Of a stretch of DNA of 64,000 nucleotides, positions 8,468 through 18,500 are shown piece after piece. A model generated the notes under the pieces. That model saw only the letters and a list, made by a program, of their open reading frames with translations. It had not been told where the DNA came from and did not search any database. The stretch is from positions 252,949-316,948 of the forward strand of contig NZ_JAHCKL010000001.1 of the NCBI RefSeq assembly GCF_026125785.1. Reading direction: 5' to 3'. The stretch is from Hydrogenophaga sp. GTDB lineage: Bacteria; Pseudomonadota; Gammaproteobacteria; Burkholderiales; Burkholderiaceae_C. The stretch's first letter is position 1; each line of letters begins with the position of its first letter. Both the position numbers and the translations under genes were made by a program.

Positions 8468-9784
8468 ATGCTGGATTTGACCCGACCCGAAATGCTGGCC
8501 CCCCTGCCGAGACGACATGTTCTCGGCCTTGTTTCCTCCCTGCCTCTGCTGGCCTGGCCACTGTCCGCGGCGCACGCGCAGTTCCGTGTGGAGGTCTCGG
8601 GCGTGGGACTCACACAGTACCCGATCTCGGCCGTGGGCTTCCGTGGCAACGACGTGGCCAGCGAGAACATCGCGGCCATCGTGCGCGCAGACCTGGAGCG
8701 CAGCGGCCAGTTCCGCTTTGTCGAGCCGGTGAGCACAGGACTGGACGAAACTTCGCGGCCGGATCTGGCGCCCTGGCGCGACCGGGGCGCCGACTCGCTG
8801 CTGACAGGCAGCGTGACCCGGCTGGCCGATGGCCGTTTCGATGTGCGCTACCGCCTGTGGGACGTGGTGCGCGCCGCGGACCTCGGGGGATTGAGCTACC
8901 CCGTGGGGGCTCAGGACCTGCGCCTCGCGGCACATCGCATCGCCGACCAGGTCTACGAAAAGATCACCGGCGTCAAAGGCGTGTTCTCCACCCGCATCGC
9001 CTACGTCACCAAGAACGGTCCTCGCTACAACCTGTGGGTGGCCGATGCCGATGGCGAAAACGCGCGAGCCGCGCTCACCAGCCCGGAACCCATCATTTCG
9101 CCCAGTTGGGCACCGAATGGCGCCCAGCTGGCCTACGTGTCCTTCGAGGCCCGCAAGCCCGTCATCTATGCGCACGACGTGGCCTCTGGCAAGCGCCGGC
9201 TGCTGGCCAATTTCAAGGGCTCCAACAGTGCGCCGTCCTGGTCGCCCGACGGGCGTTCGGTGGTGGCCACGCTTTCCCTGTCGGGGAACACCCAGATCTA
9301 CCTGATGGACGCCGCGGGAGGTGAGCCGCGCCGGCTCAGCCAGACCGCCAGCATCGACACCGAACCGGTGTTCAGCGCCGATGGCAAGAACATCTACTTC
9401 GTGAGCGATCGCGGCGGCTCGCCCCAGATCTACCGGATGAGCGCCCAGGGTGGGGCCGCCCAGCGCCTGACCTTCAACGGCAACTACAACATTTCGCCCG
9501 CGCCCAGTCCGGACGGCCGCTGGCTCGCCTTCATCTCGCGCATCAATGGCGCGTTCCGGTTGCATGTGATGGACCTGGCCAGCGGCTCCGTGACCGCGCT
9601 GAGCGAGGCCAGCGCCGATGAAAGCCCGAGTTTCGCCGCCAACAGCCGGATGATCATCTACGCCACGCGTGACCGCGGTCAGGAAGCCCTGATGACAACC
9701 ACCGTCGACGGCCGCATCAAGACCCGGCTGGCCGGTGCCCAGGGTGACATCCGTGAGCCCGAGTGGGGCCCCTTCCTGCGCTGA
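8468..9784 (+). CDS. tolB: Tol-Pal system beta-propeller protein TolB
   Basis: TolB is the periplasmic part of the Tol-Pal machine, which keeps the outer membrane constricted at the division site; it binds Pal and TolA. The 438-aa protein has a signal peptide ending near AHA/QFRVEV, an N-terminal domain (LTQYPISAVGFRG, TGSVTRLADGRFDVRYRLWD) and a C-terminal propeller. The propeller consists of WD40-like PD40 repeats such as SPSWAPNGAQLAYVS, APSWSPDGRSVVAT and ISPAPSPDGRWLAF. ATG 8468 is chosen; ATG 8492 is an alternative that shortens only the leader. tolQ, tolR and tolA are not in the window. Confidence 0.95.
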   Translation: MLDLTRPEMLAPLPRRHVLGLVSSLPLLAWPLSAAHAQFRVEVSGVGLTQYPISAVGFRGNDVASENIAAIVRADLERSGQFRFVEPVSTGLDETSRPDLAPWRDRGADSLLTGSVTRLADGRFDVRYRLWDVVRAADLGGLSYPVGAQDLRLAAHRIADQVYEKITGVKGVFSTRIAYVTKNGPRYNLWVADADGENARAALTSPEPIISPSWAPNGAQLAYVSFEARKPVIYAHDVASGKRRLLANFKGSNSAPSWSPDGRSVVATLSLSGNTQIYLMDAAGGEPRRLSQTASIDTEPVFSADGKNIYFVSDRGGSPQIYRMSAQGGAAQRLTFNGNYNISPAPSPDGRWLAFISRINGAFRLHVMDLASGSVTALSEASADESPSFAANSRMIIYATRDRGQEALMTTTVDGRIKTRLAGAQGDIREPEWGPFLR

Positions 9785-9856
9785 GGCGTCTGTCTTCGCC
9801 ACCGATCCGTTTTTCTTCTGCCTTCAACCCCATCCCATACCTCCAAGGATCCTCTC

Positions 9857-10438
9857 ATGTCCAACACCCATCTGCCCGTCTCCCGTGAACGACTCACCCG
9901 GCGCTGGTTGCGCCTGATCGCCGGCCTGGGGCTGGTGGCCGCGCTGGCGGCCTGCAGTTCCGGCGTCAAGCTGGACGACGTGCCGGTGGAAGACCGCGCG
10001 GGGACGGCCACCGGCGCCGCGGGAGGGGCCGGCGGCCAGGGCGGAGCGGTCGACCAGCGGGGCGTCTCCGGCGTGTCCGTGGGGGGCACAGACGCTGCCC
10101 AGCCCGATGCGCTCAAGCGTGTGGTCTATTTCGACTACGACAGCTTCGACGTCAAGCCCGAGGCCGCAGCGCTGCTGGAAGCCAACGCCCGTTACCTCAA
10201 CGCCAACCGCACCCGCCGCGTGAACCTGGAAGGCCACACCGACGAGCGCGGTGGTCGCGAGTACAACCTGGCTCTGGGCCAGAAGCGTGCGGAAGCCGTG
10301 CGCCGCGCACTCAGCCTGCTGGGTGTGAGCGAGGCGCAGATGGAGGCGGTGAGCTTCGGCGAGGAGAAGCCTGCGGTCACCGGCTTCGATGAAGCCGCAT
10401 ACGCCAAGAACCGCCGCGTCGAGCTGACCTACCGCTGA
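9857..10438 (+). CDS. pal: Peptidoglycan-associated lipoprotein Pal
   Basis: Pal is an outer-membrane lipoprotein that binds peptidoglycan and TolB. The product is 193 aa. A positively charged N-terminus precedes a hydrophobic segment and the lipobox LAAC (Cys near residue 34). A Gly-rich linker follows at about 50-75. The OmpA-like domain then runs from VVYFDYDSFDVKPEA through LEGHTDERGGREYNLALGQKRA to YAKNRRVELTYR. The gene lies 72 bp after tolB and 1 bp before cpoB, the standard tolB-pal-cpoB order. Confidence 0.97.
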   Translation: MSNTHLPVSRERLTRRWLRLIAGLGLVAALAACSSGVKLDDVPVEDRAGTATGAAGGAGGQGGAVDQRGVSGVSVGGTDAAQPDALKRVVYFDYDSFDVKPEAAALLEANARYLNANRTRRVNLEGHTDERGGREYNLALGQKRAEAVRRALSLLGVSEAQMEAVSFGEEKPAVTGFDEAAYAKNRRVELTYR

Positions 10439-10439
10439 C

Positions 10440-11216
10440 ATGTCCACCACCGCTGTCTGTTCACGGTTCGGCCTGCTGGCACTGGCGCTCTCGGCGCTGT
10501 GGCCCTTGCAGGCGCACGCCCTGTTTGGGGACGACGAAGCCCGCAAGGCGATCATCGAGTTGCGCCAGAAGGTGGACAAGAACCGCCAGGATGCCGATGC
10601 GGCCAGCGCCGAGTCGCGGGAGTCCGCCGCGGCCATGCGCCGCAGCCTGCTGGATCTGTCCAACCAGATCGAACAGTTGCGTGGTGAACTGGCCCGCCTG
10701 CGCGGTCAGAACGAGCAGCTTGCGCGTGAAGTGTCGGAACTGCAGCGCCTGCAAAAGGACGTGCAGTCCGGCATCGACGAGCGTTTGCGCAAGGTGGAGC
10801 CTTTGCGCGTCGAGCACGAGGGCCAGACCTTCAACGCCGCGCCGGCAGAAAAGCGCGACTTCGATGCCGCCATGGATCTGCTGCGCAAGTCCGAGTTTGC
10901 GCAGGCGGCCACCGCCTACAACGGCTTCATGCAGCGCTATCCCGCCAGCGGTTACACGCCGTCGGTGCTGTACTGGCTGGGCAATGCCCAGTACGCCGCG
11001 CGCGCCTACAAGGAAGCGGCCGACACGCACCGGCGCCTGATCCGGGAGTTCCCCGACCACCTGCGCACGCCGGAGGCCATGCTGGCGTTGGCCAACAGCC
11101 AGATCGAACTCAAGGATGCGCGTGGAGCCCGCAAGACGCTCGAAGACCTGAACAAGGCCTACCCGAACTCGGAAGCGGCAGCCGCCGCACGCGAACGGCT
11201 CGCCCGCCTGCGCTGA
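10440..11216 (+). CDS. cpoB: Cell division coordinator CpoB (YbgF)
   Basis: CpoB is a periplasmic TPR protein that links Tol-Pal energy to peptidoglycan synthesis by PBP1B at the septum. The 258 aa start with a signal peptide ending near AHA/LFGDDEA. A trimeric coiled coil (about residues 35-120, rich in E, Q, R and L) follows. The C-terminus holds TPR repeats typical of the family: FDAAMDLLRKSEFAQAATAY, YWLGNAQYAARAYKEAADTH and PNSEAAAAARERLARL. Only one base separates it from the pal stop. Confidence 0.95.
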   Translation: MSTTAVCSRFGLLALALSALWPLQAHALFGDDEARKAIIELRQKVDKNRQDADAASAESRESAAAMRRSLLDLSNQIEQLRGELARLRGQNEQLAREVSELQRLQKDVQSGIDERLRKVEPLRVEHEGQTFNAAPAEKRDFDAAMDLLRKSEFAQAATAYNGFMQRYPASGYTPSVLYWLGNAQYAARAYKEAADTHRRLIREFPDHLRTPEAMLALANSQIELKDARGARKTLEDLNKAYPNSEAAAAARERLARLR

Positions 11217-11277
11217 ATGCCCGTGACCACGCCACGGACGGCCGTCCTGGCTGGCCGTGGGTGACTGGGCCGCTCCT

Positions 11278-11283
11278 TACAAT
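11278..11283 (+). promoter_or_regulatory. Candidate -10 box ahead of the YeeE/YedE transporter
   Basis: TACAAT lies only 9 bp before the ATG at 11293, so initiation about 7 bp downstream would give an almost leaderless mRNA. No clear -35 is seen at 16-18 bp. The gap also contains GGACGGCCGTCC (11236-11247), a perfect 12-bp palindrome. The alternative is read-through from cpoB, whose stop is 76 bp upstream. Confidence 0.3.
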
Positions 11284-11292
11284 GGCGGCCTT

Positions 11293-12405
11293 ATGGACAT
11301 CGCCGACCTCCTGAAACTGCAGACCCAGGTACTCTGGGCCGCCTTCGCCGTGGCCGTCGCTTTCGGCTTCATCGCCCAGCGCACCCATTTCTGCACCATG
11401 GGTGCCATCAGCGACATCGTCAACATGGGCGACTGGACGCGCATGCGCATGTGGGGCATGGCGGTCGGCGTGGCCACCATCGGGTTCTACGGCATGGCCT
11501 GGCTGGGCTGGATCGATGCGGGCAAATCCATCTACACCAGTGGCCGCATCATCTGGCTCTCCGCGCTGCTCGGCGGCGCTCTGTTCGGCCTGGGCATGGT
11601 GCTGGCCTCGGGCTGCGGCAGCAAGACCCTGGTGCGCATAGGCTCGGGCAGCCTCAAGTCGCTGGTGGTGTTTTTCGTCATGGGTTTCGCCGCCTTCGCC
11701 ACGCTGCGTGGCGTGACCGCGGTGTTGCGCGTCAACACCGTGGACCAGGTGGCCTTCGAGCTTCCCGCGGGTGGCGCGTTGCCGATGTGGCTTTCCAGTG
11801 GACTGGGACTGGATCCTGCACTGGCCGGTCTGTTGGCGGCGCTGGTGCTGGGTGGCGCGCTGCTCGTCTGGGCGCTGCTGGGGCCGGAGTTCCGCAGCTT
11901 CAACAACCTGCTCGCGGGCCTGGGTATCGGCCTCGTCATCGTGGCCATGTGGTGGGTCAGCGGCCACATGGGTTTCGTCGCAGAGCATCCGGAAACCCTG
12001 GACGCGGTCTACCTCGGCTCCAATTCCGGCCGCATGGAGTCCCTCACCTTCACCGCGCCAATGGCCTACGCGCTGGACTGGGTGATCTTCTTCAGCGACA
12101 CCTCCAAGCTGCTGACCTTCGGGGTGGTCACCGTCGCCGGCGTGGTGGTGGGTTCCTGGGTCAGTGCGTTGATCGAGGGCAGCTTCCGCTGGGAGGGTTT
12201 CCGCAGCACGCAGGACACCGCACTGCACCTGGTCGGTGGCGCACTCATGGGCATCGGCGGCGTGACCGCCATGGGCTGCACGGTGGGCCAGGGCCTATCA
12301 GGCCTGTCCACGCTGAGTCTCACCAGTGCGATCGCCGTCACGGGCATCGTGCTCGGCGCCATTGGCGGCTTCCGCTTCCAGATGTGGCTGCTGGAGCGGG
12401 AGTGA
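11293..12405 (+). CDS. YeeE/YedE family sulfur (thiosulfate) transporter
   Basis: This is an integral inner-membrane protein of 370 aa with about nine to ten hydrophobic helices. The family includes TsuA, which imports thiosulfate using conserved cysteines. Visible Cys motifs are QRTHFCTMGAISD (about residue 35), ASGCGSKTLVRIGSG (about 110) and TAMGCTVGQGLSGLSTLS (about 325), arranged as in TsuA-like proteins. Assignment to sulfur compounds is family knowledge; the substrate here is unproven. ATG 11293 is preferred to an upstream GTG because the family begins near the first membrane segment. Its stop overlaps tcdA by 4 bp (GTGA). Confidence 0.88.
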   Translation: MDIADLLKLQTQVLWAAFAVAVAFGFIAQRTHFCTMGAISDIVNMGDWTRMRMWGMAVGVATIGFYGMAWLGWIDAGKSIYTSGRIIWLSALLGGALFGLGMVLASGCGSKTLVRIGSGSLKSLVVFFVMGFAAFATLRGVTAVLRVNTVDQVAFELPAGGALPMWLSSGLGLDPALAGLLAALVLGGALLVWALLGPEFRSFNNLLAGLGIGLVIVAMWWVSGHMGFVAEHPETLDAVYLGSNSGRMESLTFTAPMAYALDWVIFFSDTSKLLTFGVVTVAGVVVGSWVSALIEGSFRWEGFRSTQDTALHLVGGALMGIGGVTAMGCTVGQGLSGLSTLSLTSAIAVTGIVLGAIGGFRFQMWLLERE

Positions 12406-13235
12406 ACGGCACCCAGGAGCTGTTCGAACGCCGCTTCGGCGGGTTGCGGCGCCTCTATGGCGTCGAGGGCGCACAGCGGCTTTTCGACGCCCATGTGGTG
12501 GTGGTTGGCATTGGCGGCGTGGGCTCCTGGGCCGCCGAAGGCCTGGCGCGCAGCGGCGTGCGCCGCCTCACCCTGGTGGACCTGGACCACGTTTCCGAAT
12601 CCAACATCAACCGCCAGATACACGCCCTGGATCCCACGCTGGGGCAGGCCAAAGGCGAAGCCATGCGGGACCGCATCGCGCTCTTCCATCCGGGCTGCCA
12701 GGTCGATGTGGTCGACGATTTCGTCACGCCCGACAACTGGCCCGCCTTGCTGGAAGCGCTGCCCGACATGGCTGGTCAGTTGCCCGGCGCCCTCATCGAT
12801 GCCTGCGACCAGGTCAAGGCCAAGACTGCGCTGGCCGCTTGGGCCTTGGCGCGGCGCGTGCCGTTCGTCACCGTGGGCGCGGCCGGTGGCAAGCGCCTGG
12901 CGCAGCAGGTGGAGGTGGCCGACCTGGCGGACACCACGCACGACCCGCTGCTTGCGCAACTGCGCTACCGCCTGCGCAAGCAGCATGGCGGCGCCCGCGA
13001 AGGCCGTATGGGCGTGGCCTGTGTCTTCAGCCGCGAGCCCGTGGCGCCGCCCGATGCATCCTGCAGCGTGGACGGCGGTGGCGACGGCTCGCTGAACTGC
13101 CATGGCTACGGCTCGGTGGTCAGTGTCACGGCCACTTTCGGCCTGTGCGCGGCAGGCTGGGTGCTTGATGTTCTGGCCACCGATCGTTCAAAAAAGCGCA
13201 TGAAGCCAGAGAAGACGTCCTCAATGACGCTATAA
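12402..13235 (+). CDS. tcdA: tRNA threonylcarbamoyladenosine dehydratase
   Basis: TcdA (CsdL) is an E1-like ATP-dependent enzyme that cyclises t6A37 to ct6A37 in ANN-decoding tRNAs. The 277-aa protein has the nucleotide-binding glycine loop VVVVGIGGVGSWAAEGLARSG, then LVDLDHVSESNINRQIHAL (the E1-type D-x-x-x-x-S-N-x-N-R-Q). VTVGAAGGKRL and GSVVSVTATFGL follow later. The start is GTG at 12402, inside the previous stop (GTGA), so translation is probably coupled to the sulfur transporter. In other bacteria this family sits beside the sulfur carrier genes csdA/csdE. The last codons contain a TATAAT box for the downstream tRNAs. Confidence 0.93.
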   Translation: MNGTQELFERRFGGLRRLYGVEGAQRLFDAHVVVVGIGGVGSWAAEGLARSGVRRLTLVDLDHVSESNINRQIHALDPTLGQAKGEAMRDRIALFHPGCQVDVVDDFVTPDNWPALLEALPDMAGQLPGALIDACDQVKAKTALAAWALARRVPFVTVGAAGGKRLAQQVEVADLADTTHDPLLAQLRYRLRKQHGGAREGRMGVACVFSREPVAPPDASCSVDGGGDGSLNCHGYGSVVSVTATFGLCAAGWVLDVLATDRSKKRMKPEKTSSMTL

Positions 13236-13236
13236 T
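13231..13236 (+). promoter_or_regulatory. -10 box (TATAAT) for the tRNA-Lys pair
   Basis: A perfect TATAAT at 13231-13236 overlaps the stop codon of tcdA and lies 50 bp before the first tRNA. That placement suits a dedicated stable-RNA promoter. No strong TTGACA-like element is visible 16-18 bp upstream. Confidence 0.55.
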
Positions 13237-13286
13237 CTGAGGCTTCGCGTCAACCGGCTTCAAAGGCCGGTCTGCACGCCGATCCG

Positions 13287-13362
13287 GGGGCGTTAGCTCA
13301 GTTGGTAGAGCAGCGGACTCTTAATCCGTAGGTCGAGTGTTCGAGTCACTCACGCCCCACCA
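13287..13362 (+). tRNA. tRNA-Lys (anticodon CTT)
   Basis: This 76-nt cloverleaf has encoded CCA. Acceptor GGGGCGT pairs with ACGCCCC, the D arm is GCTCAGTTGGTAGAGC, and the anticodon stem GCGGA/TCCGT encloses loop CTCTTAA with anticodon CTT at 13320-13322. The T arm is GAGTG-TTCGAGT-CACTC. It reads AAG codons. It is followed by a hairpin spacer and a second lysine tRNA. Confidence 0.97.
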
Positions 13363-13372
13363 CCGGTTTGTT

Positions 13373-13401
13373 CAAGGCCTTGTGTCACCCGCAAGGCCTT
13401 G
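13373..13401 (+). other. Hairpin in the spacer between the two lysine tRNAs
   Basis: The palindrome CAAGGCCTTG occurs twice (13373-13382 and 13392-13401) around a 9-nt loop, so the transcript can form a 10-bp stem. CATTTT follows. It could be a processing signal in a dicistronic tRNA precursor or a weak attenuator between the genes. The structure is read directly; the role is inferred. Confidence 0.5.
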
Positions 13402-13410
13402 CATTTTGTC

Positions 13411-13486
13411 GGGACGTTAGCTCAGTTGGTAGAGCAGCGGACTTTTAATCCGTTGGTCGTGGGTTCGAATCCCTCACGTCCTACCA
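13411..13486 (+). tRNA. tRNA-Lys (anticodon TTT)
   Basis: This 76-nt tRNA has encoded CCA. Acceptor GGGACGT faces ACGTCCT, so the first pair is G1-U72 rather than G-C. The D arm is identical to the previous tRNA. Loop CTTTTAA gives anticodon TTT at 13444-13446, and the T arm is GTGGG-TTCGAAT-CCCTC with one G-U pair. It reads AAA and, by wobble, AAG. It is closely similar to the CTT gene 48 bp upstream, consistent with duplication and divergence. Confidence 0.97.
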
Positions 13487-13503
13487 GACACCCTTCGGGG
13501 ATG

Positions 13504-13537
13504 AAAAAGCCCGCAGCCACTGGCCGCGGGCTTTTTT
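13504..13537 (+). terminator. Rho-independent terminator after the tRNA pair
   Basis: An A-run (13504-13508) and GCCCGC form one arm, and GCGGGC followed by six T residues form the other. An inner GCC-ACT-GGC stem extends the helix. The A-rich 5' side and T-rich 3' side make it potentially bidirectional. It lies 18 bp after the second tRNA and ends that unit. Confidence 0.9.
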
Positions 13538-13557
13538 GTGCGTGTGTGCCCCGGCGC

Positions 13558-13563
13558 TACACT
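13558..13563 (+). promoter_or_regulatory. Candidate -10 box for the small lipoprotein gene
   Basis: TACACT lies 22 bp before the ATG at 13585 and directly after the tRNA terminator. This is the only place a promoter for this isolated gene could sit. No -35 element stands out. Confidence 0.3.
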
Positions 13564-13584
13564 GCGCGGCCATGAATCCGCCGC

Positions 13585-14118
13585 ATGCCGCTTCGCCTGT
13601 TTGCATCGACCCTCGCCGTTTCGGCCGCCCTGTGGGGTTGCGCCTCTTCGCCGCCGAGGGGCGGGGAGGCTGTGGTGGAGGTGAGCTCCGTGGTGACTCT
13701 GGCCGAGTGGCGGCAGGAAGGCCGTGGGCTCAACCCGGCAGAGCGGCGCGGTGTGCAGTCGGCCGGCGTCACCGAGGCCGATGTCGCGGCGGGGCGTCTG
13801 GTGCGTGTGCAGTGCGCGATGATGACCGATGGCTGGTGGCCCAGCCTGGGTTTGCTGCCTGCAGGGCAGCAGGGGCAGGGCGGTACCGTGGTGCGCCTGC
13901 GGGTCGACGATGCGGGTGACAACGATCGCCTGGCGGTGAATCCCGTGCTCGGGCCCATGGTTCCACCGCTGGCGCCGGGCGGGCGCGCCTACCGGGCCAT
14001 TCCAGACTGGAAGGAGCGGGGCCTTTCCAGCAACTTCGAGCGGGTGCCCCTGCCGGCGGCGCAGGCAGACCGCTACCTTGTGGTGCAGGGGGCCTACCTG
14101 GTCAAGTGCCGGCCTTGA
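13585..14118 (+). CDS. Hypothetical lipoprotein
   Basis: This 177-aa protein is not recognised. Its N-terminus MPLRLFASTLAVSAALWGCASS is a clear lipoprotein signal with lipobox LWGC (Cys 19), followed by SS, which favours outer-membrane sorting by the +2 rule. The mature part is mixed and has two further cysteines (VQCAMM near 77 and the terminal VKCRP) that could form a disulfide. There are no transmembrane segments or repeats. It stands alone after a terminator. Its stop directly abuts the stop of the opposite-strand glsB-like gene, with no spacer. Confidence 0.8.
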   Translation: MPLRLFASTLAVSAALWGCASSPPRGGEAVVEVSSVVTLAEWRQEGRGLNPAERRGVQSAGVTEADVAAGRLVRVQCAMMTDGWWPSLGLLPAGQQGQGGTVVRLRVDDAGDNDRLAVNPVLGPMVPPLAPGGRAYRAIPDWKERGLSSNFERVPLPAAQADRYLVVQGAYLVKCRP

Positions 14119-14367
14119 TCATTTTTTCTTGATCAGCCCGTAGAGCACCAGCAGGATGATCGCACCGACCACGGAGGCGATGAAGCCCACCGGTTCACCG
14201 GGTTGGTAGAAGCCCAGCGCGGCGCCGAGGTAGCCCGCGACGAAGGAGCCGGCCACACCGAGCACGGCGGTCATGATCCAGCCCATGCTGTCGTCGCCGG
14301 GTTTGATGGCGCGGGCAATGAAGCCGGCGATGAGACCGATGAACAGGGTCGCAATGATCGACATCAT
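14119..14367 (-). CDS. GlsB/YeaQ/YmgE family stress-response membrane protein
   Basis: This small inner-membrane protein (82 aa) begins MMSIIATLFIGLIAGFIAR. It has three hydrophobic segments and the family pattern of Gly-rich helices: IGLIAGFIARAIKPGDD, MTAVLGVAGSFVAGYLG and VGAIILLVLYGLIKKK. Members are often induced by acid, stationary phase or other stress; the biochemical role is unknown. The start is ATG at 14367 (or the adjacent ATG at 14364), with AGGA about 9 bp upstream. The 3' end meets the lipoprotein gene stop to stop, and the T-run coding for the Lys tail could also serve as a transcription pause. Confidence 0.9.
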   Translation of the reverse strand: MMSIIATLFIGLIAGFIARAIKPGDDSMGWIMTAVLGVAGSFVAGYLGAALGFYQPGEPVGFIASVVGAIILLVLYGLIKKK

Positions 14368-14452
14368 CTGAGGGGTCCTTCCTGATGGTGAGGGTACCGA
14401 GGCCGCGGCGGCCCTGGCTGCCGGCAGGATACCCCAGGGCACGAATCCGTGC

Positions 14453-16407
<1,955 letters not shown>

Positions 16408-16411
<4 letters not shown>

Positions 16412-17325
16412 GGGGAAGGGGTGTGCGGCGCGGCGAGCGCGAGCAGGCTCTCCTGGGTCAGCAGGAGTACCTGGTCCTCGCCGGCACTGGTGTCAAGCCA
16501 GATCGCTTCCAGTTCCGGAAAAGCGTTCTCGAAGTGTTCGCGTTCGTTGCCGATCTCCAGCACCAGCACACCTTGCGGTTTGAGCCGTGCGGGGGCGTCG
16601 CGCAGGAGTTTGCGCACGAAGTCCATGCCATCGGCCCCTCCGTCCAGCGCCAGGCTGGGTTCGGCGCGGTACTCGGGTGGCAGGTCGGCCATGCTCTGTG
16701 CATTGACGTAGGGTGGGTTGCACAGGATCAGGTCCCACGGGCCGGGGCAGGCCGCGAGGCCGTCGGATTCGACCAGGGTGATGCGATCCTGCAGTCCATG
16801 GCGGTCGACGTTGATGCGCGCGACCTCCAGGGCCTCGGCGCAGATGTCGGCGCCAGTGACCCGCACGTCCGGATACGCCATGGCGGCCAGCACGGCCAGG
16901 CTGCCGTTGCCGGTGCAGAGGTCCAGCACGTCCCGGCTGTTCTCGTCCAGCCAGGGATCGATGGCCCCTTCGGCCAGCAGTTCGGCAATGAAGCTGCGTG
17001 GGACGATGGCGCGCCGGTCCACGTAGAAGGGCACGCCTTGCAGCCAGGCTTCATGGGTGAGGTAGGCGGCCGGCTCGCGGGTGTCTATGCGGCGCTGGAC
17101 CAGGGCCCGCACGGCGGCCTGTTCCTCGTGGCCCACGCGGCGGCGCGCCAGGGCGTCGAGGTCGCTGTCCAGCGGCAGGCCCAGTTGCCAGAGCACCAGC
17201 CACGCGGCTTCGTCGCGTGCGTTGGTCGTGCCGTGGCCGTAGGACAGCCGGGCGGCTTCCAGGCGCTGGCTGGCTTGGTCGAGCAACTCGGCGAAGGAGA
17301 TCACGACGGACACCTCAGTCAGCAT
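16408..17325 (-). CDS. prmB: Ribosomal protein L3 glutamine methyltransferase
   Basis: PrmB methylates a glutamine of ribosomal protein L3 with SAM. The protein is 305 aa. An N-terminal helical recognition domain (about 1-100) contains [16 protein letters not shown] and [19 protein letters not shown]. The Rossmann domain has [16 protein letters not shown] (SAM loop), [12 protein letters not shown] and the catalytic [13 protein letters not shown]. The G-x-P-F-Y-V and A-Y-L-T-x-E-A-W signatures favour PrmB over PrmC. The start at 17325 overlaps the dapE stop by 11 bp; an internal GTG a few codons later is possible. Confidence 0.95.
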
Positions 17326-18490
17326 GGGCGGCCGCCCTGGCGGACAACTGTTCGAGCGTGCGCCGGTAGATGTTTTTCACCGGTTCGATGTCGGCCAGCG
17401 CGACGTGCTCGTCAATCTTGTGGATGGTGGCGTTGGGCGGGCCGAACTCGATCACCTGTGGGCAGACCTGGGCGATGAAGCGGCCATCGCTGGTCCCGCC
17501 AGTGGTGGAAAGCGTGGTCTGCAGGCCGGTTTCGTCCAGGATCGCCTGGCGCACCGCGTCGACCAGCGTGCCCGGCGTGGTGAGAAAAGGCCGTCCGCCC
17601 AGCGTCCAGGCCAGGTCGTAGTCGGTGCCCTGCGCCAGGCCCTGCGCCTCCAGGATGGCGTGCACGCGCTGCTGCAGGCTTTCGGGTGTGGACTCGGTGG
17701 AGAAACGGAAGTTGAAGTCGATCACCACGTTGCCGGGGATGACGTTGCTGGCACCGGTGCCGCCGTGGATGTTGCTGATCTGCCAGCTCGTGGGCGGGAA
17801 GAAGTCGTTGCCTGCGTCCCAGGTGGTGGCCACCAGCGCGGCCAGCACCGGTGCCACCAGGTGGATGGGGTTGCGGGCCAGGTGCGGGTAGGCGATGTGG
17901 CCCTGGATACCCTTGACGGTGAGCTTGCCGCTGAGCGTGCCGCGCCGCCCGTTCTTGATCATGTCGCCGCTGCGCTCCACCGACGTCGGTTCACCCACGA
18001 TGCACCAGTCCAGCCGCTCGCCGCGCTGGCGCAGGGTTTCGCACACCACCACGGTTCCATCGACGGCCGGGCCTTCCTCGTCGCTGGTGAGCAGAAAGGC
18101 GATGTCGATGGCCGGCGCGGGCTGGGCGGCCAGGAACTCCTCGCAGGCCACCACCATGGCCGCCAGCGAGGTCTTCATATCGCTGGCGCCGCGCCCGTAC
18201 AGGCGGCCATCGCGGTGGCTGGGAAGGAAGGGGTCGCTCTGCCAGGCTTCCAGCGGGCCGGTGGGCACCACATCGGTATGCCCGGCAAACACCAGCGTCG
18301 GGCGCTGGCCGGTGCCCAGCCGCGCCCAGAGGTTGGTGACGCGGAAGTCGTCCGGCCCGCTGGACAGCGTTTCGCAGCGGAAACCCAGCGGCGCCAGGCG
18401 CGCGGCGATCAGCGCCTGGCAGCCCTCGTCACGCGGGGTCACGGAGGGCAGGGCGATCAGCTGTTCGGTCAGGCGCAGGGTGGCGGTCAT
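17315..18490 (-). CDS. dapE: Succinyl-diaminopimelate desuccinylase
   Basis: DapE is a di-zinc M20 amidohydrolase releasing LL-diaminopimelate for lysine and peptidoglycan. The protein is 391 aa. Metal-site motifs include [12 protein letters not shown] (about residue 70), [16 protein letters not shown] (about 97) and the catalytic [13 protein letters not shown] (about 135). Later [12 protein letters not shown] and [17 protein letters not shown] supply the remaining ligand and succinyl contacts. It starts 10 bp after the pilU-type gene and overlaps prmB. Confidence 0.97.
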   Translation of the reverse strand: MTATLRLTEQLIALPSVTPRDEGCQALIAARLAPLGFRCETLSSGPDDFRVTNLWARLGTGQRPTLVFAGHTDVVPTGPLEAWQSDPFLPSHRDGRLYGRGASDMKTSLAAMVVACEEFLAAQPAPAIDIAFLLTSDEEGPAVDGTVVVCETLRQRGERLDWCIVGEPTSVERSGDMIKNGRRGTLSGKLTVKGIQGHIAYPHLARNPIHLVAPVLAALVATTWDAGNDFFPPTSWQISNIHGGTGASNVIPGNVVIDFNFRFSTESTPESLQQRVHAILEAQGLAQGTDYDLAWTLGGRPFLTTPGTLVDAVRQAILDETGLQTTLSTTGGTSDGRFIAQVCPQVIEFGPPNATIHKIDEHVALADIEPVKNIYRRTLEQLSARAAAHAD

Positions 18491-18500
18491 CGCAGGCGGG

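Noticed and set aside
13536-13919. Alternative 127-codon frame over the small lipoprotein gene
   Set aside because: It has no signal peptide or motif. The chosen frame has a perfect lipobox and ends exactly at the facing gene.
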